Below, piece by piece: positions 60,654 to 64,000 of a stretch of DNA of 64,000 nt. Under the pieces are notes generated by a model, which did no database searches, had not been told where the DNA came from, and saw nothing but the letters and a program-made list of their open reading frames with translations. Position 1 is the stretch's first letter. Every line of letters starts with the position of its first letter. The position numbers and the translations under genes were made by a program. The DNA is from Anthracocystis setariae (taxonomy: Eukaryota > Basidiomycota > Ustilaginomycetes > Ustilaginales > Ustilaginaceae), in the NCBI GenBank assembly GCA_928724745.1, contig CAKMXJ010000006.1, positions 558,001 through 622,000 of the forward strand. The letters run 5' to 3'.

Positions 60654-61781
60654 GTTGGTTCTGGAGAGTGAGAGCGAGAGCGAGAGCGATGAAATATTGG
60701 AGCTGGTCTCTGTTTTGCGCAGTCAGGATGGTCAGTCAGTTGTCTATAAGGGTGGCAAGGGAAGGGAGGAGATGATACAGTAGCTGCGCCTTTGACAATG
60801 ATCTTGCTGCAGAGGCGAGCTGCCATGCAGATGGAGAAGCGCAAAGGGTATCGAGGCAAGAAGCCAACTTTGCAAGGGCTGAACGCGGTACTTGCTTCGA
60901 GGTTCAAGGCGGCTTTTAGCTGGCTCCAAACACGCAAGATCGACCAAGCTTGCATAGTCCCAAAGCTGTTTTCACCACACAACAGCCACTTTCTCGTCAC
61001 GGCGCACATCCGATCCAAGTCACACACACTCACACTTGCATCTTGCTAGTCGGCATGTTCCGACGCAATCCGTTACAAGCAAGAAACCGTGAGGGTCAAC
61101 GGGCGGCTGCTTTTGTTTTTTTTTTTCTCCCTGGTCAGAAGATCGGAAGCACGCCGACGACCAACACCAAAAAGTGGAGGAAAGAAAAACGCTGCAGCAC
61201 CCGGAAAGCGTGGACATGCATCCAGATTTGTTGTTGTTGTTTGCTTTGGCAAGCCCGATTTTGATTAAAACGCATGCATTATTCTTGCTTTTTCATTGGA
61301 TTCCAAGTACTGTAGTAGTTAAGCTGCCCTGCTGTGTGCTTCAGATGGCATTGGGACAGTGATTCTCGGTCACTTGGCACAGTAGCGTGAGTCAAGTGCA
61401 TCAACATTTCATAGGTAGCTTCACAATCACAAATAATACCTTTGATTTGAAGCTCTCCCTGCAAACGCTTTTGCACTTACCAGAGTCAAATCAAGGAAGG
61501 ATCTAACATTTCCGTGCGATCAAACCACACTGACACAGGATGGACACATCTTGATCAGATCGACAAGCTCCTGTGCCGCAGCTGAGCCGGCAACCGGGTG
61601 GCTCACAATCGTTGCAAGCCGACAGAGTTTGTTGCAGCCGCTATTTCAGGTTCGGAGCAAACCGGTCAGCTCGCAACCACCAATCGCATTCAGCCACGCT
61701 TCCGACAGAGCACAGCCAACGATGCAATTCACGCTAGAGGCCAAGAAGGAGTTTCTTATGGTTCAGCTGATGGAAGCGATC

Positions 61782-61790
61782 TTATCAGAT
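61782..61790 (-). promoter_or_regulatory. Iron-GATA (Urbs1/SreA-type) binding site 1
   Basis: The minus strand reads ATCTGATAA, an exact match to ATCWGATAA, the known target of fungal iron-sensing GATA repressors (Urbs1, SreA, Sre1, Fep1 family). It lies 1129 bp before the NRPS start codon in the gene's own orientation. The flanks match site 2 (TCATCTGATAA). Confidence 0.72.
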
Positions 61791-62105
61791 GAGAACCGTG
61801 CATGCGCCAAGCTTGCCACCCAACAAGGTTGAATTTCTGCTGTTGCGGCAGCTCGGTTTAGTGCGAGGCTCAGACACTTTGCAGGTCTAGCGCGAGGAGA
61901 GCCGCGCTAAGCCGAGCCGCCCACACCGATTCATGGCGTGCCGGCAGCCTTTTGGGGTGCTCATATAGATCAACATGATCTTGCTAACGAACGAGACATT
62001 CGTAACAATCAAATTGCTGCCGTGGGATACAGCTGAGTAGTATCGCGTGCCAGATGATGACTCGGGAGCCGCTCGGCCGTGCGCGAGTTGAGTTCATTTG
62101 GGAGT

Positions 62106-62114
62106 TTATCAGAT
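62106..62114 (-). promoter_or_regulatory. Iron-GATA (Urbs1/SreA-type) binding site 2
   Basis: A second exact ATCTGATAA on the minus strand, 1453 bp before the NRPS start codon. It shares an 11-bp core, TCATCTGATAA, with site 1. Confidence 0.72.
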
Positions 62115-62135
62115 GAAAAAAGTTGCAGAGCCATC

Positions 62136-62144
62136 TTATCCGAT
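62136..62144 (-). promoter_or_regulatory. Near-consensus GATA site
   Basis: The minus strand reads ATCGGATAA, one mismatch (G for A/T) from ATCWGATAA, 22 bp beyond site 2. The core GATAA is kept. It could be a weak or cooperative site. Confidence 0.45.
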
Positions 62145-63030
62145 TGGACGCGGCTTGCGAGAAACGAGCGCCGCCAAGTTATTGGTGCAGTTGAAAACTG
62201 TTTCGCAAACTACCCAAGTCTTGGCGGCACCTGTCTGTTACAGTGTAGCTTGCCTTGTTCGCTTTGCACCCGCTTCACCCGGCAAAGCAAAGCATTCGGT
62301 GCCAAAAAACGGCAATAATGACGAATGGTTGACTTGTTTTTGGCGAGGTAGCAGACTGCAGCAACTCTTGCACTAGCGCAAACTTGGCTCGCTTTATGTT
62401 CGAGTATGATTACCATTCTTGATGGTGATGTCTAAACCCGATCCCGTCTCTAACAGCCTCTCATTCTCTCTCTTTTCTCGCTTGGGTAGCCCTGGTCTAT
62501 TCAGTCAGACATCGCATTGGGTGTTGCTCAACCTTTGCCAAGAGCTATATGATCGTGGCGTGTTCTTGCGTGTGAATACGGATCACGCGCAGCCGAACCA
62601 ACTCATTGCAATCAACACAAGCAATTGAGCCTCAAGTCCCTACCCTACCAATCATGTACAATCTCTGTCTTGAATTGCATCTCCTTACGGCGCTCTCACT
62701 TTCGGCAATGACGCAACGGATCACCGACATTGGACGTGGCGCCAACAGCTTGTCCGTGCATCTCGCTGCAAGCTATCGGCACTAGTCTGATTGTTCTGTA
62801 CTGAGGAGTAGTAACCCGATTGGCCAATGATCATGAACAAACCATGTGTTGAGAGGGTAAAAAGAGTGATCGGACGCAACCGAGCCGGCAGCCTGAGCTG
62901 TGACCGCCATGGTGGGACGTGATTGGAAGCCAGAGAGACATGCACGTTTTGCCAAGCGCATCATCGGTTTGCAAACCAAGCTCGCTTATCACAGACGCAA
63001 CAAAGTGGGTAAAGAAGTTTTTTTCTTTTT

Positions 63031-63039
63031 TTATCAGAT
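63031..63039 (-). promoter_or_regulatory. Iron-GATA (Urbs1/SreA-type) binding site 3
   Basis: A third exact ATCTGATAA on the minus strand, 2378 bp before the NRPS start codon and about 960 bp from the window edge. It sits next to a T-rich run and may serve a divergent gene beyond the edge as well. Confidence 0.68.
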
Positions 63040-64000
63040 TAGCCATCTCTGCTGCTCGTTCCCGCTGAGTTTGATTTCGGCTTGCACATAAGCACAGCAA
63101 CGCAACGCTCGGCAGCATCCGAAGCTGTTCTGTTTGTGTTGACACATGATCGCCTTGCGTAGGCAAACAAAGCCATTCCCCCAATCCAATCACGATCGTC
63201 GGCCGCTGGGCCTGTTCACACTATTCTTGACCTTGTGCCGTTCTCTTGCGTCCATACAAAACAAGCTCACCATCGAGAAACTACTAAGTACAAAGCCCGT
63301 GCCCTTTACCTTCCTCACCATTAGCCACTTGTCACTTCGCTGACCTCTTGTCATCATCACTTTGATTGACTGCTCCGTCCCAGGTAAGTCGCACATCTCT
63401 ATGATCCACACGCGAGCCTCGTATAGGTAGGGCACAGGTCGGAAGAGGACCAATGCTTCTGAAGTTAAGCTAAGCGGAGCGGGAAAAGCGGCAGGGTAGA
63501 ACCACGCGCTGTTTCATCTACATCATCTCCGAATCTCACCAGAACCGGGTCAGCCCTATTCGCAATTCGCAATCGACAAGCTTGGGCATGGGGTTCTTCT
63601 GACAAGGCCAATCAGGCTTTTCCCACACTAAACTTGCAAGACTTTCGAGCGGATTGTTCATGGGTCCTTCCATGGCGATCAGGCCGTCACGCTGAGCCTA
63701 GTCAAACTCAACCAACTCGTCTCCCCATGCAAAGGTCTTGTCAAGCTCACATCGAAGCATCGACGGCAAAAACCGCAAACTGCTTCGCCTCGATGCTTCC
63801 AGCGGCCTATAATCATGCCAGTCATGTCGGAGCGAAGCTGAGTTATGGGTGTAGATGGAGCTATTCCTTAGAGAACACTAAACTCGGCTAGCCGCTTGGC
63901 GTATACTGTACTATGCCATCCCCTCGTCAACGGTTGCGACGGTTTCAAGGATCGAGACAAGAAACATGACTGACGATGAAAAAAATCTTTTACTCGGCTT

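Larger units (their letters stand above)
60654..64000. promoter_or_regulatory. Long upstream region of the NRPS, no gene seen
   Basis: About 3.3 kb up to the window edge without a supportable gene; frames are under 130 codons and featureless. It contains three exact and one near ATCWGATAA-type GATA sites between 61782 and 63039, a T-rich tract at about 61113-61128, an AGTACTGTAGTAGTT motif at 61308 and a weak 5S-rRNA-like stretch near 63403-63520. It is likely half of, or all of, a shared promoter with a gene beyond the right edge. Confidence 0.6.

Noticed and set aside
1..64000. tRNA genes, CRISPR arrays, transposon ORFs
   Set aside because: Scanning by eye for GGTTCRANTCC B boxes, spaced repeats and transposase or reverse-transcriptase motifs found nothing convincing; tRNAscan-SE and a repeat search would be needed to be sure.

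Overview
The window reads as nuclear DNA of a basidiomycete, most likely a smut fungus (Ustilaginaceae: Ustilago, Sporisorium or the Pseudozyma/Moesziomyces group). The reasons are compact eukaryotic genes on both strands, short introns of about 78-101 bp with GTAAGT-like donors, proteins with long serine/glutamine-rich low-complexity segments, and a ferrichrome-type siderophore synthetase resembling Ustilago Sid2. Sixteen protein genes can be supported well and two more moderately. No transposon, CRISPR array, tRNA or convincing rRNA gene was seen. All reading was by eye, without database searches.

Layout. 1-1479 (-): an HSF-type transcription factor running off the left edge. 1480-9292: about 7.8 kb with no supportable gene, rich in simple repeats and TACTGTAC-type palindromes. 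9293-24017: a dense housekeeping block with BRX1 (ribosome biogenesis), MVD1 (mevalonate diphosphate decarboxylase, 3 exons), BET5 (TRAPP subunit, 4 exons, opposite strand), a TM9/EMP70 membrane protein, a Serinc/TMS1 protein, BMT5-like rRNA methyltransferase, an unknown multipass membrane protein, and an ER DnaJ/TPR co-chaperone of the DNAJC3/P58IPK type. 24174-32912: an EST1/SMG6-like PIN-domain protein divergent from FOL1 (trifunctional folate synthesis), then a small two-exon protein. 32913-35554: about 2.6 kb without a supportable gene. 35555-48116: NAD formate dehydrogenase, a Fun30-type chromatin remodeller, a small membrane or secreted hypothetical protein, GCN5 acetyltransferase, and an AP180/Yap180x endocytic adaptor. 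48225-60653 (-): a 4142-residue NRPS. 60654-64000: its long upstream region.

The standout locus is the NRPS. Its order is partial C, three A-T-C modules, then a terminal T-C, which fits an iterative ferrichrome synthetase, and its length is nearer to Sid2 than to the longer ferrichrome A synthetase. The upstream region holds three exact matches to the fungal iron-GATA repressor site ATCWGATAA, all on the gene's own strand at about 1.1, 1.5 and 2.4 kb from the start, plus one near match. Promoter and gene together argue for an iron-repressed siderophore locus, and they predict that an ornithine N5-monooxygenase or another iron-uptake gene lies just beyond the right edge.

Other points for a second look: formate dehydrogenase and FOL1 each show an upstream ATG giving a mitochondrial-type presequence and a second ATG at the conserved start; GCN5 appears to carry a PCAF-like N-terminal Cys/His segment; the AP180 homologue has nine LxxQxTG kinase-type motifs with four NPF motifs; BET5 begins with a 9-bp microexon.
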